Origin: Serinicoccus kebangsaanensis
GTDB lineage: Bacteria; Actinomycetota; Actinomycetes; Actinomycetales; Dermatophilaceae
Direction of reading: 5' to 3'
Assembly (NCBI RefSeq): GCF_008919445.1
Contig: NZ_VSLG01000001.1
Span: 124,001-188,000 of the forward strand
DNA: 64,000 nt
Made by a program: the position numbers and the translations under genes. This document shows, piece by piece, positions 1 to 8,797 of the stretch. The notes beneath the pieces are model-generated. The model had not been told where the DNA came from, did not search any database, and saw only the letters and a list, made by a program, of their open reading frames with translations. Position 1 is the first letter of the stretch. The number at the start of each line of letters is the position of its first letter.

Positions 1-386
1 GTGCGCTGCAGGGCGACACGGCGCGCACCGTCTGGGTCGGCGACGTGCTCATCCGGGCCGAGGCAGAGGGCATCGACACCTACGAGCTCAACCGCAACCT
101 GGTGCTGACCGACGGGGCCCGGGCCGACTCCGTGCCCAACCTCGAGATCGAGACCGGTGACATCGAGGGTGCTGGCCACGCGAGCTCCACCGGCCGCTTC
201 GACGACGAGCAGCTCTTCTACCTCATGTCCCGCGGGATCAGCGAGGAGCAGGCCCGCCGGCTCGTGGTCCGTGGCTTCTTCGCCGACATCATCGCCAAGA
301 TCGGCGTCCCGGAGGTCGTGGACACCCTCATGGAGGCGATCGAGGAGGAGCTGTCGCTCACGATGGGGAGCCAGCCCGGAGCATGA
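1..386 (+). CDS. sufD: SufD, Fe-S cluster assembly scaffold subunit (3' part)
   Basis: The window opens inside this gene (frame starts at base 3), so only about 127 C-terminal residues are visible. SufD pairs with SufB and the ATPase SufC in the cytosolic SufBC2D scaffold on which Fe-S clusters are built. The visible part has the end of the beta-helix with ELNRNLVLTDGARADSVPNL and then the helical tail containing GHASSTGRFDDEQLFYL and RRLVVRGFF, all typical of the SufB/SufD core; the absence of the SufB-type Cys/Glu-rich end and the order of downstream genes favour SufD. Its TGA overlaps the ATG of the Rieske gene (ATGA), showing translational coupling. 5' truncation is due to the window edge. 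Confidence 0.9.
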   Translation, partial: ALQGDTARTVWVGDVLIRAEAEGIDTYELNRNLVLTDGARADSVPNLEIETGDIEGAGHASSTGRFDDEQLFYLMSRGISEEQARRLVVRGFFADIIAKIGVPEVVDTLMEAIEEELSLTMGSQPGA

Positions 387-718
387 GTGAGCCGATCCGT
401 GTCTGCGCCGTCGACGAGCTCCCCACCACGGTGGGGGCCGTCGTGGCCGACCTCGACGGGCGCCGCGTCGCCATCGCGCGCGACTCCGAGGGCAGCCTGC
501 ACGCGTTCGACGACACCTGCAGCCATGCCAACGTCAGCCTCGCCGAGGGTGAGGTCGAGGGCCAGCTCATCGAGTGCTGGCTGCACGGCTCGCAGTTCGA
601 CATGACGACGGGGGAGCCGGTGCAGCTGCCGGCCACCGTGCCGATCGCCGTGCACACCCTCACCGTGGACGAGGACGGCAGCGTCCTCGTCACCCTCAAC
701 GACACCACGCGCGTCTGA
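383..718 (+). CDS. Rieske 2Fe-2S ferredoxin of the SUF operon
   Basis: A 111-residue small Rieske protein resembling the ferredoxin component of non-heme iron oxygenases. The cluster ligands are visible as C46-x-H48 and C65-x2-H68 (TCSH and CWLH), 17 residues apart, the normal Rieske spacing; length fits a stand-alone ferredoxin domain. It is cytosolic (no signal peptide or membrane helix). The ATG overlaps the sufD stop, and sufC follows after 28 bases, so it is part of the suf operon, an arrangement common in Actinobacteria. Inference: it may carry electrons for cluster assembly or be an early client; no partner reductase is in the window. Confidence 0.9.
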   Translation: MSEPIRVCAVDELPTTVGAVVADLDGRRVAIARDSEGSLHAFDDTCSHANVSLAEGEVEGQLIECWLHGSQFDMTTGEPVQLPATVPIAVHTLTVDEDGSVLVTLNDTTRV

Positions 719-746
719 GCGCGACCTACCTTCGACAAGGAGAAGC

Positions 747-1508
747 ATGACCACCCTGGAGATCAAGAACCTGCAGGTCAGCGTCGAGACCGAGGACTCC
801 GCCAAGGAGATCCTGCGCGGCGTCGACCTGACCATCAACTCCGGCGAGACGCACGCCATCATGGGCCCGAACGGCTCCGGCAAGTCGACCCTGGCCTACG
901 CCATCGCCGGTCACCCGAAGTACACCGTCACCGGTGGTGAGGTGCTGCTGGACGGCGAGAACGTCCTGGACATGGGCGTCGACGAGCGTGCCCAGGCGGG
1001 GCTCTTCCTCGCGATGCAGTACCCCGTCGAGGTGCCCGGCGTGACCGTGTCCAACTTCCTGCGGACCGCCAAGACGGCGGTCGACGGAGAGGCCCCGAAG
1101 CTGCGGCACTGGGTCAAGGACGTCAAGGTCGCGATGGAGGCGCTGCGGATCGACCCGACCTTCGCCGAGCGCAACGTCAACGAGGGCTTCTCCGGCGGTG
1201 AGAAGAAGCGCCACGAGATCCTCCAGATGGAGCTGATCGAGCCCAAGATCGCCATCCTGGACGAGACCGACTCCGGCCTGGACGTGGACGCGCTCAAGGT
1301 CGTCTCCGAGGGCGTCAACCGGGTCAAGGACAACACCGGGCTCGGCGTCATGCTCATCACCCACTACACCCGGATCCTGCGCTACATCACCCCCGACTAC
1401 GTCCACGTCTTCGTGAACGGCCGGGTGGCGGAGTCCGGCGGTCGCGACCTCGCGGACCAGCTCGAGGAGGAGGGCTACGACCGCTTCCTCACCGCTGCGG
1501 GCGCCTGA
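747..1508 (+). CDS. sufC: SufC, Fe-S assembly ATPase
   Basis: A 253-residue ABC-type ATPase that powers conformational change of the SufBC2D scaffold. Walker A is GPNGSGKST at residues 40-48; the signature is FSGGEKKRHEILQ and Walker B/D-loop is AILDETDSGLDVDALK, the SufC-specific version with ETDSGLD rather than EPTSGLD. The H-loop is LITHYTRIL. No transmembrane segment is present, as expected for a soluble SUF ATPase. An AAGGAG ribosome site precedes the ATG by 6 bases. Gene order and length match actinobacterial SufC. Confidence 0.97.
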   Translation: MTTLEIKNLQVSVETEDSAKEILRGVDLTINSGETHAIMGPNGSGKSTLAYAIAGHPKYTVTGGEVLLDGENVLDMGVDERAQAGLFLAMQYPVEVPGVTVSNFLRTAKTAVDGEAPKLRHWVKDVKVAMEALRIDPTFAERNVNEGFSGGEKKRHEILQMELIEPKIAILDETDSGLDVDALKVVSEGVNRVKDNTGLGVMLITHYTRILRYITPDYVHVFVNGRVAESGGRDLADQLEEEGYDRFLTAAGA

Positions 1509-1537
1509 GTCCCCACGACACGAGGCGAGGCGAGGCG

Positions 1538-2881
1538 ATGACGACGGGACGGCCGGACGCGGCTCCCCTGAGCGAGCTGGAGGTGGCCCGGATCCGGGCC
1601 GACTTCCCGCTGCTCGGACGGAGCGTGCGCGGCGGCCGACCGCTCGTCTACCTCGACAGCGGGGCCACCTCGCAGAAGCCGAGGGTGGTGCTGGACGCCG
1701 AGCGTGAGTTCTACGAGCGGCACAACGCGGCGGTCCACCGGGGCGCGCACCAGCTCGCCGAGGAGGCCACGGACGCCTTCGAGGCGGCCCGGGCCACGGT
1801 GGCCGGCTTCCTGGGCACCGACCCGGGGCAGGTGGTCTTCACCAAGAACGGCACCGAAGGTCTGAACCTGCTGGCCTATGCCTTCTCCAACGCGGCCGCG
1901 CCGGGCGCGCTCGACGGCGCCGACCCGGACTGGGCGCGGCGGCTGCACGTCGGCCCCGGCGACGAGGTCGTCGTCACCGAGATGGAGCACCACGCCAACC
2001 TCGTGCCGTGGCAGGAGCTGTGCCGCCGCACGGGCGCCACGCTGAGGTGGGTCGGTGTCACCGACGACGGTGAGCTGGACGACCGAGCAGCGCGTCTCTC
2101 CGAGGTCATCACCGAGCGCACCAAGGTGGTCGCGCTGACCCACGTCTCCAACGTGCTCGGCACGCTGAACGACCTCCGACCGGACTCCACGGTCGTCGCG
2201 GCCGCCCGCGCCGTCGGGGCGCTGGTCGTGGTGGACGCGTGCCAGTCCGCGCCGCACCTCGACATCACCGCGCTCACCGCCACGGACTCCGGGGTCGACG
2301 CACTCGTCTTCACCGGCCACAAGACCCTCGGCCCCAGCGGGGTGGGTGTGCTCTGGGCCCGACGCGGTCTGCTGGAGGCGATGCCGCCCTTCCTCACCGG
2401 GGGCTCGATGATCGAGATCGTCCGGATGGAGGGCTCCACCTGGGCGCCGCCGCCGGCGAAGTTCGAGGCGGGCGTGCCCATGGCTGCGCAGGCGGTCGGT
2501 CTCGCCGCGGGGCTGGACTACCTCACCGAGGTGGGTCTGGACCGGGTGCACGCCCACGACCAGCAGCTCATGGGGCATACCCTCGACCTGCTCGCCGACC
2601 GCCCCTGGGTGCGCGTGCTCGGCCCCGAGCCGACCCACCGGCGCGTCGGCGCCGTCGCCTTCGTCGTCGACGGGGTGCACCCGCACGACGTGGGGCAGGT
2701 GCTCGACGACTCCGGTGTCGCGGTGCGCACCGGGCACCACTGCGCCTGGCCGTTGCACCGTCGGCTGCGCCTCCCCGCGTCGACGCGCGCCAGCTTCGGT
2801 GTCTACACCACGCTGGAGGAGGTCGACGCCTTCGCCGAGGCGCTCGACCGCGTGCCGCAGATCTTCGGGATGGCCGGCTGA
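1538..2881 (+). CDS. sufS: SufS cysteine desulfurase
   Basis: A 447-residue group II PLP-dependent cysteine desulfurase that takes sulfur from L-cysteine as a persulfide and passes it to SufU. The PLP lysine is K262 in TGHKTLGPSG and the catalytic cysteine is C402 in RTGHHCAWPLH; HHANLVPWQ near residue 150 holds the cofactor ring. Full length for the family, with a short actinobacterial N-terminal extension before the PLVYLDSGATSQKP motif. The stop overlaps the sufU start (TGATG), so sulfur donor and acceptor are translationally coupled. Confidence 0.97.
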   Translation: MTTGRPDAAPLSELEVARIRADFPLLGRSVRGGRPLVYLDSGATSQKPRVVLDAEREFYERHNAAVHRGAHQLAEEATDAFEAARATVAGFLGTDPGQVVFTKNGTEGLNLLAYAFSNAAAPGALDGADPDWARRLHVGPGDEVVVTEMEHHANLVPWQELCRRTGATLRWVGVTDDGELDDRAARLSEVITERTKVVALTHVSNVLGTLNDLRPDSTVVAAARAVGALVVVDACQSAPHLDITALTATDSGVDALVFTGHKTLGPSGVGVLWARRGLLEAMPPFLTGGSMIEIVRMEGSTWAPPPAKFEAGVPMAAQAVGLAAGLDYLTEVGLDRVHAHDQQLMGHTLDLLADRPWVRVLGPEPTHRRVGAVAFVVDGVHPHDVGQVLDDSGVAVRTGHHCAWPLHRRLRLPASTRASFGVYTTLEEVDAFAEALDRVPQIFGMAG

Positions 2882-3375
2882 TGGATCTCTACGGCGAGCT
2901 CATCCTCGACCACGCGAAGCGGCCGCAGCACGCCGGGCTGCGCGAGCCCTTCGACGTGGAGGTGAACCACGTCAACCCCACCTGCGGTGACGAGATCAGC
3001 CTGCGGGTGCACCTGGACACGGTCGACGGTGGTGCGCAGGACGGGGCCCTGGTGCTGCGGGACGTGTCCTACGACGCCCTGGGCTGTTCCATCTCGGTGG
3101 CCGCCGCCTCGGTGATGGCCGAGGAGACCCTCGGCCACCCGGTCGCCGAGACCCTGACCACCTACCGGCACCTCCACGCCATGCTGACCAGCAAGGGGCA
3201 GGACCCCGGCGACCCGGAGCAGATCGGTGACGCCGTCGCCTTCGCCGGGGTCGCGAAGTACCCCGCGCGCGTCAAGTGCGCGCTGCTGCCCTGGACCGCC
3301 TACCTCGACGCCCTCGCCCGAGCCGGCGCGGACATCTCCGCCGCCAGCGAGCACGGCGACCGGGTCGACCCCTGA
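2881..3375 (+). CDS. sufU: SufU, zinc-dependent sulfur transfer protein
   Basis: A 164-residue IscU-like protein of the SufU type. SufU uses a bound zinc to accept the persulfide sulfur from SufS rather than acting as a scaffold. The three conserved cysteines are C35 in NPTCGDE, C69 in LGCSIS and C133 in VKCALLPW, and the zinc-ligand aspartate is D37. The insertion between the second and third cysteines that distinguishes SufU from IscU is present. It overlaps the sufS stop by one base. Confidence 0.95.
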   Translation: MDLYGELILDHAKRPQHAGLREPFDVEVNHVNPTCGDEISLRVHLDTVDGGAQDGALVLRDVSYDALGCSISVAAASVMAEETLGHPVAETLTTYRHLHAMLTSKGQDPGDPEQIGDAVAFAGVAKYPARVKCALLPWTAYLDALARAGADISAASEHGDRVDP

Positions 3376-3404
3376 GAAGTTCCACCGCCTATCCTGGAGG
3401 GATC

Positions 3405-3728
3405 ATGACGACCACCACACCGCCCAACGTCGCCGATGTCGAAGAGGCCCTGCGCGACGTCGTGGACCCCGAGCTCGGCATCAACGTCGTCGACCTCGGC
3501 CTGGTCTACGGCGTCACCGTCGACGCCGCCAACCACGCGGTCATCGACATGACGCTCACCTCGGCCGCCTGCCCGCTCACCGACGTGATCGAGGACCAGG
3601 TCGCCCAGAGCCTGGAGGGTCTGGTGGCCAGCCACCGGATCAACTGGGTCTGGATGCCGCCGTGGGGACCGGACAAGATCACCGAGGACGGTCGCGAGCA
3701 GCTGCGCGCGCTGGGGTTCAACGTCTGA
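3405..3728 (+). CDS. sufT: SufT/MIP18-family (DUF59) Fe-S maturation factor
   Basis: A 107-residue DUF59 protein. The family assists Fe-S cluster maturation, and the gene typically closes actinobacterial suf operons. Motifs: DPELGINVVDLGLVYGV near the N-terminus, LTSAACPLTDVI with the conserved Cys, and WMPPWGPDKIT near the end. The ATG at 3405 is chosen because GGAGG precedes it by 5 bases and the protein then starts at the conserved domain; the frame is open upstream into sufU but without support. It lies 29 bases after sufU. Confidence 0.9.
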   Translation: MTTTTPPNVADVEEALRDVVDPELGINVVDLGLVYGVTVDAANHAVIDMTLTSAACPLTDVIEDQVAQSLEGLVASHRINWVWMPPWGPDKITEDGREQLRALGFNV

Positions 3729-3729
3729 G

Positions 3730-4419
3730 ATGAGCCGCACCCGCCGGGTCGAGGTCGCTCCCGAGCGGCTCCCCGGATGGGTGGAGCGGTTCGCCGCGTC
3801 CCACGGCGAGGTGTCGCGGTCGCTCGACCCCGGCACCGACCCGGCGTCCTGGCAGGTCGAGGCCGCCGACGGTTCCTGGGCCCGGTTGACCGGCTGGCGG
3901 GACGCCGTGCGGTCGGGGCCGGACGACCCGGGATGGCCGCCCGCCTCCTGGCTCCGTCCGCCCCCGCTGCTGGTGGTGCTGGTGCGCCGGGGCGGGTATG
4001 CCGTCGCCGTGGCCGCACCCGACGGCACGCTGGTCGCCCACAAGGTGGGCACCCGGCACGTGCAGTCCCGGACCGCCGCCGGGGGGTGGAGCCAGCAGCG
4101 GTACGCCCGGCGCCGGGGCAACCAGGCCGACGCTCTCGTGCAGGCCGTCACCGGGCATACCGTGCGGCTGCTGCTCGTGCCGGAGGCCGATGACCTCCGT
4201 CGTGACCTCGGCGGCGTGGTGCTCGGGGGAGACAAGGCTCTCGCCGCCGAGGTGCTGGCCGGGGTGCGCCAGGACGCCGCGCTGCCGCAGGACCTCCGGA
4301 CGGAGCTGTCCGGGCTGCCCCGGCGCGAGCTGTGGGACCTGCCCGACCCGCGCCGAGCGGTGCTCGAGGACGCCGTCCGGCGGGGTCGCGCGGTGCAGGT
4401 CGAGGTGCACAACGCCTGA
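3730..4419 (+). CDS. acVLRF1-type peptidyl-tRNA hydrolase (ribosome rescue)
   Basis: A 229-residue protein of the actinobacterial Vms1/ANKZF1-like release factor family, relatives of eRF1 that hydrolyse peptidyl-tRNA on stalled large subunits. The diagnostic element is the loop GGWSQQRYARRRGNQA near residues 117-132, where the Gln replaces the GGQ glutamine of classical release factors, preceded by HKVGTRHVQSRTA. No membrane segment. It starts one base after the sufT stop and ends 8 bases before a large repeat array. Family assignment is from this motif and the length; activity in this organism is inferred. Confidence 0.8.
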   Translation: MSRTRRVEVAPERLPGWVERFAASHGEVSRSLDPGTDPASWQVEAADGSWARLTGWRDAVRSGPDDPGWPPASWLRPPPLLVVLVRRGGYAVAVAAPDGTLVAHKVGTRHVQSRTAAGGWSQQRYARRRGNQADALVQAVTGHTVRLLLVPEADDLRRDLGGVVLGGDKALAAEVLAGVRQDAALPQDLRTELSGLPRRELWDLPDPRRAVLEDAVRRGRAVQVEVHNA

Positions 4420-4426
4420 CCTGCCG

Positions 4427-4634
4427 ACCGAGCGTCGCTTGTGGTCGTCCCTGGGGCCACCGAGCGTCGCTTGTGGTTGTCCCTGGTGCCACCGAGCGTC
4501 GCTTGTGGTTGTCCCTGGTGCCACCGAGCGTCGCCTGTGGCGAGATGAGCAACCACAGGCGACGCCCGGTCGGTCTGAGGGCAACCACAGGCGACGCCCG
4601 GTGGGTCTGAGAGCAACCACGGGCGACGCCCGGT
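4427..4634. repeat. 32-bp tandem repeat array with inverted arms
   Basis: Four direct copies begin at 4427, 4459, 4491 and 4523 (exact 32-bp spacing; core ACCGAGCGTCGCTTGTGG), followed by three copies in inverted orientation at 4549, 4581 and 4613 (again exact 32-bp spacing; core GCAACCACAGGCGACGCCCG). The two arms meet at a short unpaired stretch near 4541-4548, so the whole can fold into one long or several nested hairpins. It fills the gap between convergent genes and probably also stops transcription. No unique spacers, so not a CRISPR array. Confidence 0.9.
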
Positions 4635-4643
4635 GGGATGGGG

Positions 4644-5981
4644 TCAGGCGGGGGAGGCGGCCTGCTCGCGGTCGGCAGCGTCGTTGGCCCAGGGCAGACC
4701 GCGGCGGTCGCCGTCGTAGGCCGCCTGGTCCAGGATGCCCTCACGCTTGGCGACGATGGTCGGGATGAGCGCCTGGCCGGTGACGTTCGTCGCCGTCCGC
4801 CCCATGTCCAGGATCGGGTCGACGGCCAGCAGCAGGCCGACGCCCTCCAGCGGCAGCCCCAGGGTGGACAGGGTCAGGGTGAGCATGACCGTGGCCCCGG
4901 TGACGCCGGCCGTGGCGGCCGACCCGAGCACCGACACCATCGCGATGAGCAGGTAGTCGGTGACCCCCAGCTGCACGCCGAAGAACTGCGCCACGAAGAT
5001 CGCGGCCACCGCCGGGTAGACCGCGGCGCACCCGTCCATCTTCGTGGTCGCACCGAGCGGCACCGCGAAGGAGGAGTATGCCCGGGGCACACCCAGGTTG
5101 CGCTCGGTCACGGCCTGGGTGACAGGGAGGGTGCCGATCGAGGAGCGGGAGACGAAGGCCAGCTGCATCGCGGGCCAGGCACCGGTGAAGAACTGCTTGA
5201 TCGACAGGCCGTGGAGCCGCAGCAGGACGGGGTAGAGCACCCCGACCACGAGCAGCAGACCCACGTAGATCGCGAGGGTGAACCGGCCGAGCGAGCCGAT
5301 CGTCTCCCAGCCGTAGGACACGATCGCGTTGCCCAGCAGACCGACGGTGGCGACCGGCGCCAGCAGGATGACCCACCAGAGCACCTTCTGGACGACCGCC
5401 AGGGCGGACCGGGTGAAGGACAGGAACGGGTCGGCGTCCTTGCCCACCTTGACCACCGCGACCCCGACCGCGATGGCCAGGATGAGGATCTGCAGCACGT
5501 TGAAGCTCAGGCTCACGCCGTCGTCGCCGTCCCGCGCGTAGATGCCGAGGGCGTTGGCCGGGATGAGGCCGGTGAGGAAGTCGAGCCACCCGCCGGTGCT
5601 CGAGGGCTCCGCCGCGTCCGCCGACGTCACGCCCGCCCCCTGGGCAGGGTCGACGATCCACCCGACGACCATGCCGATGGAGACCGAGACCAGGGCCGTG
5701 ATCGCGAACCACAGCAGGGTCTGCCAGGCCAGACGTGCCGCGTTGGTCACGTCCCGCAGGTTGGCGATGGAGGAGACGATCGCGAGGAACACCAGTGGCG
5801 GCACGATGGTGCGCAGCAGCGTGACGAAGGAGGACCCGACGATCGAGAGGGTCTCGGACAACCACGTCGGGTTGTCCGCGCTGGCGCCGGTCGACCGGGC
5901 GACGAGGCCGAGCACGACACCCAGCACCAGGCCGACGAGGACCTGGGTGCCGAAGGACACGCGGCGAATTCGGGACAGCAC
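4644..5981 (-). CDS. DAACS-family dicarboxylate/amino-acid:cation symporter
   Basis: A 445-residue secondary transporter of the glutamate/dicarboxylate (DctA/GltP) family. It has about eight hydrophobic segments plus the family's re-entrant hairpins: SRSSIGTLPVTQ (HP1 serine-rich turn) and GATTKMDGCA, then the second hairpin GATVMLTLTLSTLGLPL and the TM8 region DMGRTATNVTGQA whose Asp and Arg contact substrate. Start is GTG at 5981 (only start fitting the family N-terminus). Substrate (glutamate, aspartate or C4-dicarboxylate) cannot be fixed from sequence. It is convergent to the acVLRF1 gene. Confidence 0.9.
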   Translation of the reverse strand: MLSRIRRVSFGTQVLVGLVLGVVLGLVARSTGASADNPTWLSETLSIVGSSFVTLLRTIVPPLVFLAIVSSIANLRDVTNAARLAWQTLLWFAITALVSVSIGMVVGWIVDPAQGAGVTSADAAEPSSTGGWLDFLTGLIPANALGIYARDGDDGVSLSFNVLQILILAIAVGVAVVKVGKDADPFLSFTRSALAVVQKVLWWVILLAPVATVGLLGNAIVSYGWETIGSLGRFTLAIYVGLLLVVGVLYPVLLRLHGLSIKQFFTGAWPAMQLAFVSRSSIGTLPVTQAVTERNLGVPRAYSSFAVPLGATTKMDGCAAVYPAVAAIFVAQFFGVQLGVTDYLLIAMVSVLGSAATAGVTGATVMLTLTLSTLGLPLEGVGLLLAVDPILDMGRTATNVTGQALIPTIVAKREGILDQAAYDGDRRGLPWANDAADREQAASPA

Positions 5982-6123
5982 GAGGAAGCCTTCCGTTGCA
6001 GGGATGGGGACGCCCGTCGCGGCGTCGCGGCGGAGACGGTGTCGGCATACCTGTGCCTGGGCACCGTGGGTCCCAACGAGAGGTTATGTCTGGACTATTC
6101 CTGGGCCGGGGTTGTGACTCCGC

Positions 6124-7008
6124 TCACCCCTGGTAGTCGTCGACGCTCCCGGCGTTGAAGGTGTCGCACCGGTTGGCGTCGCCGGACTCGTAGCCGCGCA
6201 TGAACCAGCCCATCCGCTGCTCCGAGCTGCCGTGGCTCCAGGTATGCGGGGTGACCTGTCCCTGCATCTGTTCCTGGATCGAGTCGTCGCCGACCGCGGA
6301 GGCGGCCGAGAGCGCGGACTCGATGTCGGCCCGGCTCAGCTCCTCGAGCAGCAGCTGCCCCTGGTCGTCCTGGGTCCGCGTGGCGTTGCCGGCCCAGGCG
6401 CCGGCGAAGCAGTCCGCCTGGAGCTCGACCCGGACGGCGCCGGACTCGGGCCCGCGCGGGTCCTGCTGGGAGTACTGCAGCGCGCCGGTGTAGTTCTGGA
6501 CGTGGTGACCGTACTCGTGGGCGAGGACGTACATCTGGCTGAAGTTGCCCCCGTCGGCGCCGAGCTGGCCCTCCAGCTGGTTGAAGAAGGTGGTGTCGAG
6601 GTAGATCCGCCGGTCCAGCGGGCAGTAGAACGGCCCCACCGCGCTGGTGGCCCCACCGCACTGGGTCTGCACCGACCCGGAGAAGAGGATGGCGCTGGTC
6701 GGCTCGGCGTCCGGCAAGACCGCCGTCCAGTAGTCCTCCAGCGACACCATCGTCGCCTTCATCCGGCAGTCCACGGAGGCGTTGGCGTCGGCCCCGGTCT
6801 GGCACTCGGCGAGATCGACGTTCTCGGCCTGCGGTGCCTGCTGCTGCTCGCCGCTGCCGAGCACCTGGCCGGGGTCGCCCCCGAGCAGCATCACCACCAG
6901 GGCCAGCAGGAGCGCCCCCAGGCCGCCTCCCACGGCCACCCCACCACCGCCACGGCCACCGCGGCTGGCGCGACCGCTACCGATGTTGGCGTTCTCCCTG
7001 AAGGTCAT
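6124..7008 (-). CDS. Neutral zinc metallopeptidase (YpfJ/KPN_02809 family)
   Basis: A 294-residue predicted zinc metallopeptidase. After a Gly/Arg-rich N-terminus (RASRGGRGGGG) comes one transmembrane anchor (LGALLLALVVMLLGG, residues about 29-45), so the catalytic domain is probably outside. The zinc motif is HEYGHH, followed by QADCFAGAWAG, which provides the third ligand region. Cysteines are scattered in the mature part. ATG at 7008 is chosen because a GAGAGGCAG ribosome site precedes it and upstream sequence (to 7119) is not conserved-looking. Substrate unknown. Confidence 0.88.
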   Translation of the reverse strand: MTFRENANIGSGRASRGGRGGGGVAVGGGLGALLLALVVMLLGGDPGQVLGSGEQQQAPQAENVDLAECQTGADANASVDCRMKATMVSLEDYWTAVLPDAEPTSAILFSGSVQTQCGGATSAVGPFYCPLDRRIYLDTTFFNQLEGQLGADGGNFSQMYVLAHEYGHHVQNYTGALQYSQQDPRGPESGAVRVELQADCFAGAWAGNATRTQDDQGQLLLEELSRADIESALSAASAVGDDSIQEQMQGQVTPHTWSHGSSEQRMGWFMRGYESGDANRCDTFNAGSVDDYQG

Positions 7009-7175
7009 CGGTGCTGCCTCTCGGTGGCGGTGCGCGCCGGTCGGGCGACCGACGCCTAGCGCGTAGACTAGCCATGCGACCGCCGAGACGCAGCCGATGC
7101 GCCTGCGCGAGCCGCACACCCGCCCCCGCAGCAGTCCGTGCGCTGCTGCCTGCCAGCCCGAGAGGAGAGCCCCGC

Positions 7176-8774
7176 GTGATCACCGCCGCCGGTGTCGAGA
7201 TCCGGGTCGGATCCCGGCTCCTGATGGAGGACGTGACCTTCCGGGTCGCTCCCGGCGACCGCGTGGGCCTGGTCGGTCGCAACGGCGCCGGCAAGACGAC
7301 GCTCACCCGGATGCTCTCCGGCGAGGGTCAGCCGGCGGCGGGCAGCATCGCCAGCACCGGCACCATCGGCTACCTGCCGCAGGACCCCCGCACCGGCGAC
7401 CTGGAGGACCTGGGGCGCGACCGGATCCTGTCGGCGCGCGGGCTGGACGAGGTGATCCGCGGGCTGCGGGCCGCCGAGGAGACCATGTCCACCGCCGACG
7501 GCGAGGCCCGGGACAGGGCGATGGGTCGCTATGCCCGGCTCGAGGCCGAGTTCACCTCGCGGGGCGGCTACGCCGCGGAGTCCGAGGCCGCGTCCATCGC
7601 GAGCAGCCTGGGCCTGCCCGAACGGGTCCTCGGCCAACCGCTGCACACGCTCTCCGGCGGGCAACGACGCCGGATCGAGCTGGCGCGCATCCTCTTCTCC
7701 GGCGCCGACACGCTGCTGCTGGACGAGCCCACCAACCACCTGGACGCCGACTCGGTGGTCTGGCTGCGGGAGCACCTCAAGGCGCACACGGGCGGGTTGA
7801 TGGTCATCTCGCACGACGTGGAGCTCATCGAGACCGTGGTCAACAAGGTCTTCTACCTCGACGCCAACCGCCAGGTGATGGACGTCTACAACATGGGGTG
7901 GAAGACTTACCTGGCGCAGCGCGAGGCGGACGAGCGCCGCCGCCACCGGGAGCGTGCCAACACCGAGAAGAAGGCCGCCGCGCTGCTCGCCCAGGCGGAC
8001 AAGATGCGGGCCAAGGCGACCAAGGCCGTCGCCGCGCAGAACATGGCCCGGCGCGCGGAGCGGATGATGGCGGGGCTGGAGGGGGAGCGGCAGGCGGACC
8101 GCGTGGCCCGGCTCCGGTTCCCCCAGCCGGCCGCCTGCGGCCGCACCCCGCTCACCGCCAACGGGCTGTCCCGCTCCTACGGCAGCCTGGAGATCTTCAC
8201 CGACGTCGATCTGGCCGTCGACCGCGGCTCCAAGGTGGTCGTCCTCGGGCTGAACGGTGCCGGGAAGACGACGCTGCTGCGCCTGCTGGCCGGCATCGAC
8301 GACCCGGACACCGGCACCGTCGACCCCGGCCACGGTCTCAAGCTCGGCTACTACGCCCAGGAGCACGAGACGCTGGACGTGCACCGCAGCGTCCTGGAGA
8401 ACATGAAGTCCGCCGCCCCGGACCTGGACGAGACCGAGACGCGCAAGGTGCTCGGCTCCTTCCTCTTCTCCGGTGACGACGTGGACAAGCCGGCGGGCGT
8501 CCTCTCCGGCGGGGAGAAGACCCGGCTGGCGCTGGCCATCCTGGTCGTGTCCGCTGCCAACGTGCTGCTGCTGGACGAGCCCACCAACAACCTCGACCCC
8601 GCCTCCCGGGAAGAGGTGCTCTCCGCGCTGCGTTCCTACGAGGGCGCCGTCGTCCTGGTGAGCCACGACGAGGGCGCGGTGCAGGCCCTCGAACCCGAGC
8701 GGGTCCTGCTGCTCCCGGACGGGGTGGAGGACCTCTGGGGGCGCGACTACGAAGATCTCATCGCCCTGGCCTGA
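7176..8774 (+). CDS. ABC-F family ATPase
   Basis: A 532-residue tandem ABC ATPase without membrane segments. Walker A motifs are GRNGAGKTT and GLNGAGKTT; signatures LSGGQRRRIELAR and LSGGEKTRLALAI; both sites have the ABC-F catalytic context LLLDEPTNHLD / LLLDEPTNNLD. The Arg/Lys-rich linker with RRHRERANTEKKAA between the two domains is the P-site tRNA interaction motif region. Such proteins act on the ribosome as translation or antibiotic-protection factors. GTG at 7176 is used because AGAGGAG precedes it; the frame is open further upstream without domain support. Confidence 0.92.
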   Translation: MITAAGVEIRVGSRLLMEDVTFRVAPGDRVGLVGRNGAGKTTLTRMLSGEGQPAAGSIASTGTIGYLPQDPRTGDLEDLGRDRILSARGLDEVIRGLRAAEETMSTADGEARDRAMGRYARLEAEFTSRGGYAAESEAASIASSLGLPERVLGQPLHTLSGGQRRRIELARILFSGADTLLLDEPTNHLDADSVVWLREHLKAHTGGLMVISHDVELIETVVNKVFYLDANRQVMDVYNMGWKTYLAQREADERRRHRERANTEKKAAALLAQADKMRAKATKAVAAQNMARRAERMMAGLEGERQADRVARLRFPQPAACGRTPLTANGLSRSYGSLEIFTDVDLAVDRGSKVVVLGLNGAGKTTLLRLLAGIDDPDTGTVDPGHGLKLGYYAQEHETLDVHRSVLENMKSAAPDLDETETRKVLGSFLFSGDDVDKPAGVLSGGEKTRLALAILVVSAANVLLLDEPTNNLDPASREEVLSALRSYEGAVVLVSHDEGAVQALEPERVLLLPDGVEDLWGRDYEDLIALA

Positions 8775-8797
8775 GGGGCGGGCAGGAGAGCACCAGG

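Noticed and set aside
4427-4634. CRISPR array
   Set aside because: Repeats are contiguous 32-bp units without unique spacers, reverse orientation midway, and no cas genes are present.
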